Shown one piece after another: positions 19,650 to 29,423 of a DNA stretch of 64,000 nucleotides. The stretch's first letter is position 1. Each line of letters begins with the position of its first letter. The notes beneath the pieces are model-generated. The model was not told where the DNA came from. It did no database searches and saw nothing but the letters and a program-made list of their open reading frames with translations. This DNA is from Kitasatospora cheerisanensis KCTC 2395 (lineage in GTDB: Bacteria > Actinomycetota > Actinomycetes > Streptomycetales > Streptomycetaceae): contig NZ_KK853997.1 of NCBI RefSeq assembly GCF_000696185.1, positions 2,232,761 through 2,296,760 of the forward strand. Direction: 5' to 3'. The translations under genes were made by a program, and so were the position numbers.

Positions 19650-21004
19650 CGCTCCCTGCGCGACGACCCGGGGGCCTTGCGCGCTGTGGTTCTCCTACCT
19701 GGCACCACCCGGTCCAGGACGGACCCGAACCGGGAGTTGGCCCCTTTACGCCATCGGCGGGGCCGGGCAGCCAGCGCTGCCTTCGCCGCCGGAGTGCTGC
19801 GCGCGAAGCACAGCAGCAGCCCGACGGCGCACATGGCCGACAGCATCGCGGAACCGCCGTACGAGAACAGCGGCAGCGGGACGCCCGCGATGGGCAGGAG
19901 TCCCAGCGCCGACCCCAGGTTGACCACGGCCTGAGCCATGATCCACGTGGTGGCGGCGCCCGCCGCGTACCGGACGAACGGGTCCGTGGTGCCGAGAGCC
20001 ACACGGATACCCGCGTAGCCTAGTGCCGCGAAGAGCGCGAGCACCGACAGCGTCCCCACCAGGCCCAGTTCCTCGCCGGTCGCGGCGAAGATGAAGTCGG
20101 TGTGCGCCTCCGGGAGTTGCCCCCACTTCTCGACGCCCGCGCCCAGTCCGGATCCGAACGGCCCGCCCGCCGCCAGCGCGTACAGGCCGTGCAGCGCCTG
20201 GAAGCAGTCCAGGTTGGGGTCCGGCTTGGTGACGCCGACGCAGGCGAGCCGGCCGAGCCGGTGCGGCACCGTGATGATCAGCGCGGTGCACGCGACCACC
20301 GCGATGCCCAGGGTCGCCGCGAACAGCCGCAACGGCGCGCCGACCATCCAGAGCAGCCCGAACAGCATCGCGACCAGCACCATCGTGGTGCCCATGTCGC
20401 CGCCCAGCATGATCAGCATCATCAGCACGACGGTGCCGGGCACCAGCGGGACCAGCAGGTGCTTCCACTGGTTGAGCATGTGCGTGCGCTGCTTGCGGGC
20501 CAGCAGGTCGGCCGCCCACAGCAGCAGCGCGAGCTTGGCGAACTCGGACGGCTGGATCTGGAAGAAGCCCAGGCTGATCCAGTTCCGGTTGCCGTTGATC
20601 CGCACCCCGACGCCCGGGATCGCCACCAGGACCAGCGCGGCCACCACCCCGAACAGCAGCGGGTACGCGGCGCTCCGCAGCAGCTTCACCGGGGCCCGGG
20701 TCAGCGCGACCGCGATCGCCCCGCCCAGCAGCAGCGCGATCAGCTGCTTGCGGAAGAAGAACGTCATCGGCAGGCCGAAGTCGATGACCACGCTCTGCGA
20801 GGCGGAGAACACCATCACCAGGCCGAGCACCACCAGCAGCAGCGCCGAACCCAGGATCAGGTAATAGGGCGTCAGGGGACGGGCCATCAAGTACCCGAAC
20901 CGCTCGCGCGCCGCGCGCAGCCGGGCGACGGGGCCCTCCGACTTGAAGGTGGTCGTGGTCGCCGAGACCAGTCGCAGACGCGGCTGCTTCTCGTTGCTGG
21001 CCAC
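19646..21004 (-). CDS. ftsW: SEDS-family lipid II polymerase/divisome protein FtsW
   Basis: About 452 residues with ten membrane segments. Hallmarks are PLTPYYLILGSALLLVVLGLVMVFS, the NGNRNWISLGFFQIQPSEFAKLA block and the essential Asp region LGGDMGTT. The C-terminus is basic and extracted from the membrane. FtsW polymerises septal glycan from lipid II with its partner FtsI. The frame remains open to 21112, but that extension translates a palindromic intergenic element. I prefer GTG 21004, which has GAGGAG 6 nt upstream; GTG 21007 and ATG 21010 are alternatives. It lies downstream of murD. Confidence 0.94.
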   Translation of the reverse strand: MASNEKQPRLRLVSATTTTFKSEGPVARLRAARERFGYLMARPLTPYYLILGSALLLVVLGLVMVFSASQSVVIDFGLPMTFFFRKQLIALLLGGAIAVALTRAPVKLLRSAAYPLLFGVVAALVLVAIPGVGVRINGNRNWISLGFFQIQPSEFAKLALLLWAADLLARKQRTHMLNQWKHLLVPLVPGTVVLMMLIMLGGDMGTTMVLVAMLFGLLWMVGAPLRLFAATLGIAVVACTALIITVPHRLGRLACVGVTKPDPNLDCFQALHGLYALAAGGPFGSGLGAGVEKWGQLPEAHTDFIFAATGEELGLVGTLSVLALFAALGYAGIRVALGTTDPFVRYAAGAATTWIMAQAVVNLGSALGLLPIAGVPLPLFSYGGSAMLSAMCAVGLLLCFARSTPAAKAALAARPRRWRKGANSRFGSVLDRVVPGRRTTARKAPGSSRRER

Positions 21005-21034
21005 CACCATCTCCTCATCTTCGGGGGTCACATG

Positions 21035-21164
21035 CAGGGGCGCGGGGAACTGCGCGACAAGCGCAACGCACGTCCGCAAGGTCGCGATCAAGTGCGGGTC
21101 GTTCTCCGGCATCGCGATCTTGCGGTGGGGTGCCTTCCGCTGCGCGCAGTTCCCCGCGCCCCTG
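21035..21164. repeat. Long palindromic intergenic element between murD and ftsW
   Basis: The outer arms 21035-21056 and 21143-21164 are perfect 22-bp inverted repeats containing GGGGCGCGGGGAACTGCG. The inner arms 21074-21088 and 21111-21125 match at 14 of 15 positions. The core resembles a sequence I know as widely dispersed in streptomycete intergenic regions; a related, shorter form occurs at about 36307-36396 here. It sits inside the transcribed dcw cluster and could fold into a large hairpin in the mRNA. Confidence 0.75.
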
Positions 21165-21171
21165 GGTCTGC

Positions 21172-22596
21172 CTACAGCTCGCGTACCGCTGCCGCGAACA
21201 GGTCGCCGCGCTCACCGTAGTTGGTGAACATGTCCATCGACGCGCAGGCGGGTGCGAGCAGCACGGTGTCGCCCTTCTGCGCGGCGGCGGCGGCCACGCG
21301 GACGATCTCGGTCATCGCCTCCGCGCCAGTCTTCCCCGGCGCGGGTTCGAACACCGGGACCTCCGGGGCGTGTCGCGCCAGCGACTCGCGGATCAGCTGC
21401 CGGTCCTGCCCGATCAGGACGGCGGCCCGCAGCCGGTCGGCCGCGCCGGCGACGAGTTCGTCGAAGGTCGCGCCCTTGGCGAGGCCGCCGGCGATCCACA
21501 CCACCGGGCGGTACGCGGCCAGCGAGGCCGCCGTCGCGTGGGTGTTGGTGGCCTTGGAGTCGTCGACGTAGGTGACGCCGTCGATCTCGGCGACGTGCGC
21601 GATCCGGTGGGCGTCGGGCGTGAAGGCCCGCAGCCCGTCCCGGACGGCCTTGGCGTCGACGCCGTAGGCCCGGGCGAGCGCGGCGGCGGCGAGCGCGTTG
21701 GCGATGTTGTGCGGCGCGGGCGGGTGGATGTCCGCGACGGCGCCGATCTCGGCGGCGGCGCGGTCCCGGTCGGGGACGAACGCGCGGTCGACGAGCAGGC
21801 CGTCGACGACGCCGAGGTTGGAGACGGCGGGGGCGTCGAGGCCGAAGCCGATCGCCCGGCAGCCCTCCTCGACGTCGGCCTCGCGGACCAGCGCCTCGGT
21901 GGCGGGGTCGGCGAGGTTGTACACGCAGGCGACCTGGTTGCCCTGGTAGATCCGGCCCTTGTCGGCGGCGTACGCCTCCATGGAGCCGTGCCAGTCGAGG
22001 TGGTCGGGGGCCAGGTTGAGCACGGCGCCGGAGTGCACGCGCAGCGACGGGGCCCAGTGCAGCTGGTAGCTGGAGAGCTCGACGGCGAGGACGTCGTAGG
22101 GCTCCTCGGCGAGGACCGCGTCCAGCACCGAGACGCCGACGTTGCCGACGGCGGCGGTGCGCCTGCCGGCGGCGGTGAGGATGGACGCCAGCATCTGGAC
22201 GGTGGTGGTCTTGCCGTTGGTGCCGGTGACGGCCAGCCAGGGGGCGGGCTCGCCGGTGGCGGGGTGCGGGGTGCGCAGCCGCCAGGCGAGTTCGACGTCG
22301 CCCCAGACCGGGACGCCGGCCTGCTCGGCGGCGGCGAACAGCGGGCTGTCCGGCGCCCAGCCGGGCGAGGTGACGATCAGTCGGGTGCCCTCGGGCAGGC
22401 TCGCGCCGTCCCCGAGGCGGACGGTGACGCCCTGTGCGGTGAGGGCGGCGGCCTTGGCGTCCAGCGCGGGGCCGGTGCCGCCGTCCACCACCGTGACGTG
22501 CGCGCCGAGGTCGTGCAGGACCTTGGCGGCGCTGACCCCGGAGAGGCCGAGTCCGGCGACGACGACCGGTAGTCCGGCCCACTCCGGGTTGATCAT
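21172..22596 (-). CDS. murD: UDP-N-acetylmuramoyl-L-alanine:D-glutamate ligase MurD
   Basis: A 474-residue cytoplasmic Mur ligase that adds D-Glu to UDP-MurNAc-L-Ala using ATP. The N-terminal Rossmann region is [17 protein letters not shown]. The ATP loop is [14 protein letters not shown] and the central motif [16 protein letters not shown] carries the catalytic His/Asp region. The C-terminal [15 protein letters not shown] is diagnostic for MurD. ATG 22596 overlaps the mraY stop (ATGA); an ATG four codons upstream (22608) is in frame and would overlap mraY further. The stop is followed by the palindromic element that separates it from ftsW. Confidence 0.96.
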   Translation of the reverse strand: MINPEWAGLPVVVAGLGLSGVSAAKVLHDLGAHVTVVDGGTGPALDAKAAALTAQGVTVRLGDGASLPEGTRLIVTSPGWAPDSPLFAAAEQAGVPVWGDVELAWRLRTPHPATGEPAPWLAVTGTNGKTTTVQMLASILTAAGRRTAAVGNVGVSVLDAVLAEEPYDVLAVELSSYQLHWAPSLRVHSGAVLNLAPDHLDWHGSMEAYAADKGRIYQGNQVACVYNLADPATEALVREADVEEGCRAIGFGLDAPAVSNLGVVDGLLVDRAFVPDRDRAAAEIGAVADIHPPAPHNIANALAAAALARAYGVDAKAVRDGLRAFTPDAHRIAHVAEIDGVTYVDDSKATNTHATAASLAAYRPVVWIAGGLAKGATFDELVAGAADRLRAAVLIGQDRQLIRESLARHAPEVPVFEPAPGKTGAEAMTEIVRVAAAAAQKGDTVLLAPACASMDMFTNYGERGDLFAAAVREL

Positions 22597-23654
22597 CCGG
22601 TCACCCATCCCGCGTAGAAGAGTCCGAGTCCGACGGCGACGCACAGGCCCTGGATGATCCAGAACCGGACCACGATCAGGACTTCGCTCCAGCCCTTGAG
22701 TTCGAAGTGGTGCTGGAGCGGCGCCATCTTGAAAACGCGCTTGCCGGTCATCCGGAACGAGCCGACCTGGATGATCACCGAAAGGGTGATGATCACGAAC
22801 AGGCCGCCGAGGACGGCGAGCAGCAGCTCGGTGCGGGAGACGATGGCGAGGCCGGCCAGCGCGCCGCCCAGGGCCAGCGAGCCGGTGTCGCCCATGAAGA
22901 TCTTGGCGGGCGAGGTGTTCCACCACAGGAAGCCGAAGCAGGAGCCCATCAGGGCGGCGGCGACCACGGCGAGGTCCAGCGGGTCGCGGACGTCGTAGCA
23001 GGACGCGGTGGCCGTGATCGCGTAGGCGCAGTTCTGGGTGTGCTCCCACAGGCCGATGAAGGTGTAGGCGCCGAAGACCATCACCGAGGCGCCGGTGGCG
23101 AGGCCGTCCAGACCGTCCGTCAGGTTCACGCCGTTCGACATCGCGGCGATCATGAAGTACGCGAAGAGGACGAACAGCACGGGGCCGATCTTCCACTCGA
23201 AGTCGCGCACGAAGGACAGGCTCTCCGAGGCCGGGGTCTTCCCCCGGCTGTTCTCGAACTGCAGCGCCAGCACGGCGAAGGCCAGCGCGACGAAGGACTG
23301 GCCGAGCAGCTTCGCCTTGGCCCGCAGGCCCAGCGAGCGGCGCTTGACCACCTTGATGTAGTCGTCCAGGAAGCCGACCAGGCCCAGTCCGGTGGTCAGG
23401 AAGAGCACCAGCAGGCCGGAGGCGGTGGGCGACTCGCCCGTTATCGCCTTGGTGGCGAAGTAGGCGATCAGGGTGGCCACGATGAAGGCGATGCCGCCCA
23501 TGGTGGGCGTGCCCTTCTTGCTGTGGTGCGCCTTGGGGCCGTCGTCCCGGATGTACTGGCCGTAGCCGTGCCGGGCGAGCAGCTTGATCAGGGCGGGGGT
23601 GCCGAGCAGGGTCAGCACCAGGCCGATCAGGCCCGAGAGGAGGATCTGCTTCAC
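22593..23654 (-). CDS. mraY: Phospho-N-acetylmuramoyl-pentapeptide transferase MraY
   Basis: A 353-residue polytopic membrane enzyme with about ten helices that makes lipid I from UDP-MurNAc-pentapeptide and undecaprenyl phosphate. The signature stretches are [11 protein letters not shown], the active-site Asp pair region [26 protein letters not shown] and [10 protein letters not shown]. It is the target of tunicamycin-type and muraymycin-type inhibitors. Its ATG overlaps the murF stop by 4 bp and its stop overlaps the murD start, so translation is coupled on both sides. Confidence 0.97.
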   Translation of the reverse strand: MKQILLSGLIGLVLTLLGTPALIKLLARHGYGQYIRDDGPKAHHSKKGTPTMGGIAFIVATLIAYFATKAITGESPTASGLLVLFLTTGLGLVGFLDDYIKVVKRRSLGLRAKAKLLGQSFVALAFAVLALQFENSRGKTPASESLSFVRDFEWKIGPVLFVLFAYFMIAAMSNGVNLTDGLDGLATGASVMVFGAYTFIGLWEHTQNCAYAITATASCYDVRDPLDLAVVAAALMGSCFGFLWWNTSPAKIFMGDTGSLALGGALAGLAIVSRTELLLAVLGGLFVIITLSVIIQVGSFRMTGKRVFKMAPLQHHFELKGWSEVLIVVRFWIIQGLCVAVGLGLFYAGWVTG

Positions 23655-25054
23655 TTCGCGGCACCGTCCGCGAGCAGTGCCTCGGCGACCTTCTCCAGGC
23701 CGACCGAACGGGATGCCTTCACCAGGACCACGTCCCCCGGCCGCACCTGACTGCGCAGCAGCTCGATCGCCGCGTCCGCGTCGGACACCAGCACCGACTC
23801 CTCACCCCACGAACCTTCGTTCCTCGCGCCCAGTTCCATCCGGGCCGCCTCGCGTCCGCCGACCGCCACCAGCTTGGTGATGTCGAGCCGGACGGCGAGC
23901 CGTCCGATGGTGTCGTGCTCGTCGAGGCTGTCCTCGCCGAGCTCCCGCATCTCGCCGAGCACCGCCCAGGTGCGGCGGCGCTCCGGGCCCCTGCCCGCCA
24001 TCGTCGCCAGCGCCCGCAGCGCTGCCCGCATGGACTCCGGGTTCGCGTTGTAGGCGTCGTTGACGACGGTCAGGCCATCGGCCCGGTCGACCACCTCCAT
24101 GCGCCAACGGGACAGCGCACCGGCTTCGCCGAGTGCCTCGGCGACGCGGTCGACGGGCATCCCGAGCTCCACCGCCACCGCGGCGGCGGCGAGGGCGTTC
24201 GAGACGTGGTGCTCACCGTACAGGCGCAGCTGCACGGGTGCGGAACCGGCCGGGGTGCTGAGCGTGAACTGTGGCCTCCCGGTGGCGTCCAGGCGAACAT
24301 CGGTGGCCCGGACGTCGGCGTCCGGGGACTCGCCGAACAGCACCACGCGGGCCTTGGTGCGGCTGCTCATGGCGCGCACCAGCGGGTCGTCGGCGTTCAG
24401 CACGGCGACGCCGTCGGCGGTGAGCGCCTCGACCATCTCGCCCTTGGCCTCGGCGATGCCTTCCTTGGAGCCGAACTCGCCGAGGTGCGCGGTGCCGATG
24501 TTCAGCACCAGGCCGACGGTGGGCGGGGTGATGCCGGTCAGGTACTCGATGTCGCCCTTGTGCCGGGCGCCCATCTCCATCACCAGGTGGCGGGTGGTCG
24601 GGGCGACCTGAAGGGCCGTCAGCGGGTGGCCGATCTCGTTGTTGTGCGAGCCGGCCGGGAAGACGGTCTCGCCGTGCTTGGCGAGCAGTTGGCCGATCAG
24701 GTCCTTGGTGGAGGTCTTGCCGGCCGAGCCGGTGAGGCCGACGATCCGCACCTCGGGGGCGCGGGCGACCACCGCGCGGGCGAGCCGGCCGAGCGCGACG
24801 ACCACGTCGTCGACCAGGATCGCGGGCACGCCGACCGGGCGGGTGGCGAGCACCGCGACGGCGCCGTCGGCGACCGCCGTGGCGGCGAACTCGTGGCCGT
24901 CGACGCGTTCGCCGAGCACGCACACGAACAGGCCGCCGGGCTCGATCCGCCGGTTGTCGGTCACCACCGCGCCGGTGATCAGCGCGTCCGGGTCGGCGGC
25001 GTCCAGGGTGCCGTCGACCGCCTTCGCGGCCTCGGCCAGGGTCAGAGCGATCAC
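23651..25054 (-). CDS. murF: UDP-MurNAc-tripeptide:D-Ala-D-Ala ligase MurF
   Basis: A 467-residue Mur ligase that completes the cytoplasmic pentapeptide precursor. The ATP loop is [16 protein letters not shown] and the central domain includes [11 protein letters not shown] and NADDPLV. The C-terminal domain has [17 protein letters not shown], diagnostic for MurF. The usual GTNGKT is GSAGKT here, as in most MurF proteins. The GTG start at 25054 overlaps the murE stop (GTGA) and its own stop overlaps mraY. Confidence 0.96.
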   Translation of the reverse strand: MIALTLAEAAKAVDGTLDAADPDALITGAVVTDNRRIEPGGLFVCVLGERVDGHEFAATAVADGAVAVLATRPVGVPAILVDDVVVALGRLARAVVARAPEVRIVGLTGSAGKTSTKDLIGQLLAKHGETVFPAGSHNNEIGHPLTALQVAPTTRHLVMEMGARHKGDIEYLTGITPPTVGLVLNIGTAHLGEFGSKEGIAEAKGEMVEALTADGVAVLNADDPLVRAMSSRTKARVVLFGESPDADVRATDVRLDATGRPQFTLSTPAGSAPVQLRLYGEHHVSNALAAAAVAVELGMPVDRVAEALGEAGALSRWRMEVVDRADGLTVVNDAYNANPESMRAALRALATMAGRGPERRRTWAVLGEMRELGEDSLDEHDTIGRLAVRLDITKLVAVGGREAARMELGARNEGSWGEESVLVSDADAAIELLRSQVRPGDVVLVKASRSVGLEKVAEALLADGAAK

Positions 25055-26715
25055 CGGTCCACCTCCATGAGCTGTTCCATCGCGCCCCGCAGCACCTCGC
25101 GGTCGTCGAACGGGCGGACCTCGCCCTTCACGTACTGCCCGAGCTCGTGGCCCTTGCCGGCCACCAGCACGGTGTCCCCGGCGTGCGCCCGGGCGACGGC
25201 CAGCGCGATCGCCTCGGCCCGGTCCGGGACGGCGAGGACCTCGCCGCGCTCGTCCTCGGGCACCTCGGCGGCGCCGCCCAGCATGGTAGCGAGGATCGCC
25301 AGCGCGTCCTCGGAGCGCGGGTTGTCGCTGGTGAGGACGGCAGTGTCGGCGAGCCGGGCGGCGATCGCGCCCATCGGCCCGCGCTTGTACGGGTCGCGGT
25401 CGCCGCCGCAGCCCACCACCACGTGCAGCCGGCCCTTGGTGACCTCGCGCAGCGAGGCGAGGACGGCGCTGAGCGCGTCCGGCTTGTGCGCGTAGTCGAC
25501 CACGGCGACGTACGGCTGTCCGGCGTCGACCTTCTCCAGCCGGCCGGGGACGCCGGGGACCTGCGCCACTCCGGCGACCGCGGCGTCCAGGGCGATGCCG
25601 GCGGTGGCCAGGGCGGTGATCGCGCCGAGCGCGTTGGAGACGTTGAACGGGCCGGGCAGCGGCACCGAGGCCTCGGCGCGGGCGCCGTCCGGGCCGAGCA
25701 CGGTGAAGGTGGAGCCGGCCGGGCCGAGCTGCACGTCGACGGCGCGCCAGTCGGCGGCCGGGTCGCCCGCGGCGGAGAAGGTCACCATCGGGATCCGGGC
25801 CTCGCCGGCCAGCCGGCGGCCGTAGGAGTCGTCGCGGTTGGCGACGCCGAGCCGGGCCTTGCCGGGCTCGAACAGCCGGGCCTTGGCCCGGTAGTAGTCC
25901 TCCATGTCGGGGTGGAAGTCGAGGTGTTCCGGCGTCAGGTTGTTGAACAGCGCGACGTCGTAGGCCACCCCGTCGGTGCGGCCGTACACCAGCGCGTGGC
26001 TGGAGACCTCCATGACCACCGAGTCCGCGCCGGCCTCGTTCATCACGGCGAGCACCGCGTGCAGGTCGGTGGCCTCGGGGGTGGTGCGCTCGGACTTGAT
26101 CCGCTCCGCGCCGACCCGCATCTCCACGGTGCCGATCACGCCGGGCAGCCGGCCGGCCCCGCGCAGGCCGCCCTCGACCAGGTACGAGGTGGTGGTCTTG
26201 CCGTTGGTGCCGGTCAGGCCGATCATCAGCATCCGCTCGGCGGCGGCCCCGTAGACCGCCGCGGCGAGTTCGCCCATCACCGCGCGCGGGCTGTCCACCA
26301 CGAGCAGCGGCACGCCCGCGTCGGCGGCCAGTTCGGCGCCGGCGGCGTCGGTGAGCACCGCGACCGCACCGGACGCCACCGCGCCGGCGGCGAACGCCGC
26401 GCCGTGGTGGTTGGCGCCCGGGAACGCCACGTACACGTCGCCGGGGCGGACCGCCCGGGAGTCGTGGGTGACGCCGGTGATCTCGGCGCCCTCGACGGGC
26501 GGCAGCCCGAGCAGCCGGGCCGCCTCGGCGAGGGGCAGCGCCGCGGTGCGGCTCGGACGGGGAGGACTCGCGGAGATTTGATCGGATTTCGGCACGGCCG
26601 GAAGGCTATCGGCCCCACGCCCCCCGGGGCCAAACCGGGCCCCGTCGGCGGTGACGCTGCTCACATCGCGCTCGTCGCGCGTTGCGCGCCGCGGAGTGTC
26701 GGGGGTGTCGCTCAT
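25051..26715 (-). CDS. murE: UDP-MurNAc-dipeptide:diaminopimelate ligase MurE
   Basis: A 554-residue Mur ligase. The ATP loop is [14 protein letters not shown], the substrate-binding block ERTTPEATDLHAVL follows, and the DAP-specificity motif region TSDNPRSEDALAIL (DNPR) indicates that meso- or LL-diaminopimelate, not lysine, is added. Streptomycetes use LL-DAP. A disordered N-terminal extension of about 55 residues precedes the Mur domain. The start at 26715 is one base beyond the ftsI stop, which fits coupling. An internal start is possible but less consistent with the spacing. Confidence 0.95.
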   Translation of the reverse strand: MSDTPDTPRRATRDERDVSSVTADGARFGPGGRGADSLPAVPKSDQISASPPRPSRTAALPLAEAARLLGLPPVEGAEITGVTHDSRAVRPGDVYVAFPGANHHGAAFAAGAVASGAVAVLTDAAGAELAADAGVPLLVVDSPRAVMGELAAAVYGAAAERMLMIGLTGTNGKTTTSYLVEGGLRGAGRLPGVIGTVEMRVGAERIKSERTTPEATDLHAVLAVMNEAGADSVVMEVSSHALVYGRTDGVAYDVALFNNLTPEHLDFHPDMEDYYRAKARLFEPGKARLGVANRDDSYGRRLAGEARIPMVTFSAAGDPAADWRAVDVQLGPAGSTFTVLGPDGARAEASVPLPGPFNVSNALGAITALATAGIALDAAVAGVAQVPGVPGRLEKVDAGQPYVAVVDYAHKPDALSAVLASLREVTKGRLHVVVGCGGDRDPYKRGPMGAIAARLADTAVLTSDNPRSEDALAILATMLGGAAEVPEDERGEVLAVPDRAEAIALAVARAHAGDTVLVAGKGHELGQYVKGEVRPFDDREVLRGAMEQLMEVDR

Positions 26716-26716
26716 C

Positions 26717-28843
26717 TCAGGGCTTCCAGTCGACGGGCAGGTTCGGCGCCTCGCTGCCGCTCGGCGGGACCTGGAGGGACTTGAGGGTGAACTCCATCAC
26801 CTGCTTGAAGACGGGCCCGCACAGCTGCCCGCCGAAGTGCCCGTTGACCGGGTCCTGGATGACGCAGGAGACCGTCACCCGGGGCTGGTCGGCGGGCGCG
26901 AAGCCGATGAAGGAGGCGGTGTACCCGGAGTACTTGCCGGTCTTCGGGTCCACCCGGTTGGCAGTGCCGGTCTTGCCGGCCACCCGGTAGCCCGGGATCT
27001 GCGCCTTGGTGCCGGTGCCCTGCTCGTCGGTGACGACGGACTCCAGCATCTCGGTCAGCGTCTTCGCGGTCGATTCCGTCACCACCCGGCTCTGCTCCCC
27101 GGCCGGCGCGGGCGTGTACCGCCCGTCCGGGCCGGTGGTGCCGGCCAGCAGGCTGGGGGCGACCCGGACGCCGCCGTTGGCGATGGTGGAGAACACCGAG
27201 GTGGCCTGCAGGGCGTTCACCGACAGGCCCTGGCCGAACGGGATGGTGTACTGCTGCGAGCCGTTCCAGTCCTCCGGCTTGGCCAGGATGCCGCGGGTCT
27301 CGCCGGGGAAGCCCAGCCCGGTGGGCTTCCCGATGCCGAACCGGTCGAGGTAGCCGGCGAGCACCTTGTTGGCCTCGGCCTGGGTGGCGCCCAGGTGCTC
27401 GGCGGCCTCGATGGTGCCGATGTTGGAGGACTTGGCGAGCACGCCCGCCAGGGTCAGGTACCAGGTCTCGTGGTCGACGTCGTCGTGGAACACCCGGTCG
27501 GCGCGCTGCAGCGTGTTCGGCACCGTCACGTGGGTGTCCCAGTTCGCCGAGCCGGTGTCCAGCACCGCGGCCATGGTCATCAGCTTGGCGGTGGAGCCGG
27601 GCTCGTACGCGTCCTGCAGGGCGGGGTTGCCGAGCTGGTCGGCGCGGGCCGAGGCCAGGTCGTTCGGGTTGAAGCCCGGGGAGGCGGCCATCGCCAGCAC
27701 CTGACCGGTCTTCACGTCCTGGACTATCACGTAGCCCTTCTCCGCCCCGGCGTTGGTCACCTGGTCGGTGATGGCGCGCTGGGCCGCCCACTGGATGTCC
27801 GGGTCGACGGTCAGCCGCAGGTCGCTTCCGGGCACCGCGTCCTGCCGGCTGCCGCCGGCGGTGGCGACCCGGCGGCCGGCGGCCGAGGCGTAGGTGGAGT
27901 ATCCGTCCTGGCCGGCCAGCAGCTGCTGGTACTGGAGTTCCAGGCCTCCGGTGCCGGTGCCCTCCGAGTTGACGAAGCCGACCAGGTTGGCGGCCAGGCC
28001 GTTCGCCGGGTAGCTGCGCCGCGTCGACTGCTCCCAGAACACGCCGGCCAGCGGGTTCACGCAGGCGGTGTCGAGGAACTGCCGGCCGCCCTTCTCGGGG
28101 GCCTTGCCGAGCAGTTCGCGCTGGCCGCGGCAGGCCGCGGTGTCGGCCTGCTTGGTCAGCGTGCTCTTCAGGTCGGCGATCCGGCCCTTCGCCTGCGGGG
28201 TCTGACGGGAGGTCAGCAGCGCGTACTGGCTCTTCGGGTTCTTCGCGTTCAGGTGCAGCGCCGCCGCCAGCTTCTCCTTCGGCTGGCCGAGGATCGGCGC
28301 GAGCAGCGCCGCGGCCTGCTCGGGGGCGTCCGGCAGGTGGGTCGCCTCGGGAGTGAACATGGTCGGGTCGGCGGTGATGTCGTACGCGTCCACGCTGGTG
28401 GCGAGCACGGTGCCGTCGGCGGCGGTGATCGTGCCGCGCTCGGCGGGCAGCGCCACCCGCACGTACTTGTTGGCGCCGGCGGCGGCCGCCAGCGCGTCCG
28501 AGTCCAGCAGTTGGAGCTGCACCAGGCGGCCCGCGAAGATCGCGAACACCAGGCCCAGGCAGACCGTCACCAGCCGCAGCCGGCGCTTCGGGTCGGCCAG
28601 CGTGATGGACCGCGGCCCGGCCGGCGGGCGTCGGGGCGGCCCGGGCCGGCGGGCGTCGGGGCGCGGCCGGGGACGGGCGGCGGGCCGGCCCTGCCCGGCG
28701 GACGGGCGAGGGCGGGCCGGGCGCGGCGCGGCGGCGTCGCCGGAGCGGCGCGGCTCGCCGACCCGGCGGCGGGGCGCGGCGGGGCGCCCGCCGGCGGGCG
28801 GGGTGCGGCGGGGGCGGTGCGGGTCGCCGGGCGGGCGGGTCAC
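26717..28843 (-). CDS. ftsI: Septal peptidoglycan transpeptidase FtsI (class B PBP)
   Basis: A 708-residue bitopic penicillin-binding protein that crosslinks septal peptidoglycan and activates FtsW. The N-terminus (1-88) is an extreme Arg/Pro/Ala-rich cytoplasmic tail. A membrane helix follows (about 90-108), then the pedestal domain beginning RGTITAADGTVLATSVDAYD and the transpeptidase domain with STAK (417-420), SSN (472-474) and KTG (624-626). The GTG start at 28843 overlaps the ftsL stop (GTGA). The reading frame runs further upstream without being coding. The basic tail is longer than in most bacteria but usual for streptomycetes. Confidence 0.96.
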   Translation of the reverse strand: MTRPPGDPHRPRRTPPAGGRPAAPRRRVGEPRRSGDAAAPRPARPRPSAGQGRPAARPRPRPDARRPGPPRRPPAGPRSITLADPKRRLRLVTVCLGLVFAIFAGRLVQLQLLDSDALAAAAGANKYVRVALPAERGTITAADGTVLATSVDAYDITADPTMFTPEATHLPDAPEQAAALLAPILGQPKEKLAAALHLNAKNPKSQYALLTSRQTPQAKGRIADLKSTLTKQADTAACRGQRELLGKAPEKGGRQFLDTACVNPLAGVFWEQSTRRSYPANGLAANLVGFVNSEGTGTGGLELQYQQLLAGQDGYSTYASAAGRRVATAGGSRQDAVPGSDLRLTVDPDIQWAAQRAITDQVTNAGAEKGYVIVQDVKTGQVLAMAASPGFNPNDLASARADQLGNPALQDAYEPGSTAKLMTMAAVLDTGSANWDTHVTVPNTLQRADRVFHDDVDHETWYLTLAGVLAKSSNIGTIEAAEHLGATQAEANKVLAGYLDRFGIGKPTGLGFPGETRGILAKPEDWNGSQQYTIPFGQGLSVNALQATSVFSTIANGGVRVAPSLLAGTTGPDGRYTPAPAGEQSRVVTESTAKTLTEMLESVVTDEQGTGTKAQIPGYRVAGKTGTANRVDPKTGKYSGYTASFIGFAPADQPRVTVSCVIQDPVNGHFGGQLCGPVFKQVMEFTLKSLQVPPSGSEAPNLPVDWKP

Positions 28844-29298
28844 CGCTGGGCCCGGGCGAGGCGCTGCCGGACGCGGCGGGGGGCGGGGCGGGGCCAGGTC
28901 GATGCCGGGGTCGCCGGGCCGGCGCCCGGCGACGGGGAGGGCGAGCCGGAGGCGGCGGGGCGCTGCCAGGGCTCGGTGCTGCTGCGCGGCACCGGCGGGT
29001 TGTCCTCGGCGGACTTGGGCTTGCCGGTGACGCTGCCGTCGGCGCCGAGGAAGACCGGGTCGCCGCCGGGGACCATGCCGAGTTCGCGGGCGCGCTGCTC
29101 CAGCGCGTCGGGTGCGGACTGGGCGGCGATGTCCTGCTGGAGGGACTGCTGCTGGTCGGTGGCCTCGGTGGTCTGCTTCTTCAGCCTGGACAGCGTGAAC
29201 GAGCCTTCGTTGAGGGCGGTGTTGAGCATCAGCAGGCCGAGCAGCCCGGCCGACAGCAGGGTGACCACCAGCACCGCGAACGGGGTGCGCCCCCGCAT
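28840..29298 (-). CDS. ftsL: FtsL-like divisome protein, N-terminus apparently frameshifted
   Basis: From ATG 29298 the product has 152 residues: a short basic N-terminus MRGRTPF, a membrane helix (VLVVTLLSAGLLGLLMLN) and an external coiled coil (SRLKKQTTEATDQQQSLQQD). SAPDALEQRARELGMVPGGD is the actinobacterial FtsL signature, and a Ser/Pro-rich tail follows. No good ribosome-binding site precedes this ATG. A GTG at 29384 in another frame has GGGGAG seven nt upstream and encodes a plausible basic N-terminus (VPVAGERTRGASPGRG). One added G in the run at 29336-29341 would join it to this frame. Either the assembly lacks a base or the short form is real. It lies between rsmH and ftsI. Confidence 0.88.
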   Translation of the reverse strand: MRGRTPFAVLVVTLLSAGLLGLLMLNTALNEGSFTLSRLKKQTTEATDQQQSLQQDIAAQSAPDALEQRARELGMVPGGDPVFLGADGSVTGKPKSAEDNPPVPRSSTEPWQRPAASGSPSPSPGAGPATPASTWPRPAPRRVRQRLARAQR

Positions 29299-29423
29299 CG
29301 AGCGCGCCCCGGGGCGGACGGTGATCCGCGCCCTGCCCCCCTGCCCGGGGACGCGCCCCGGGTCCGCTCGCCGGCCACCGGCACCGCTCCACTCCCCTTC
29401 GATCCGCTGCTCCCGGCGGCTGG

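Noticed and set aside
21011..21112. An N-terminal extension of FtsW
   Set aside because: It translates the palindromic element; the ribosome-binding site GAGGAG lies after it, immediately in front of GTG 21004.
28484..28496. Possible frameshift in the Arg/Pro-rich N-terminus of FtsI
   Set aside because: A long basic proline-rich cytoplasmic tail is normal in streptomycete FtsI, and the frame is continuous with the membrane helix.
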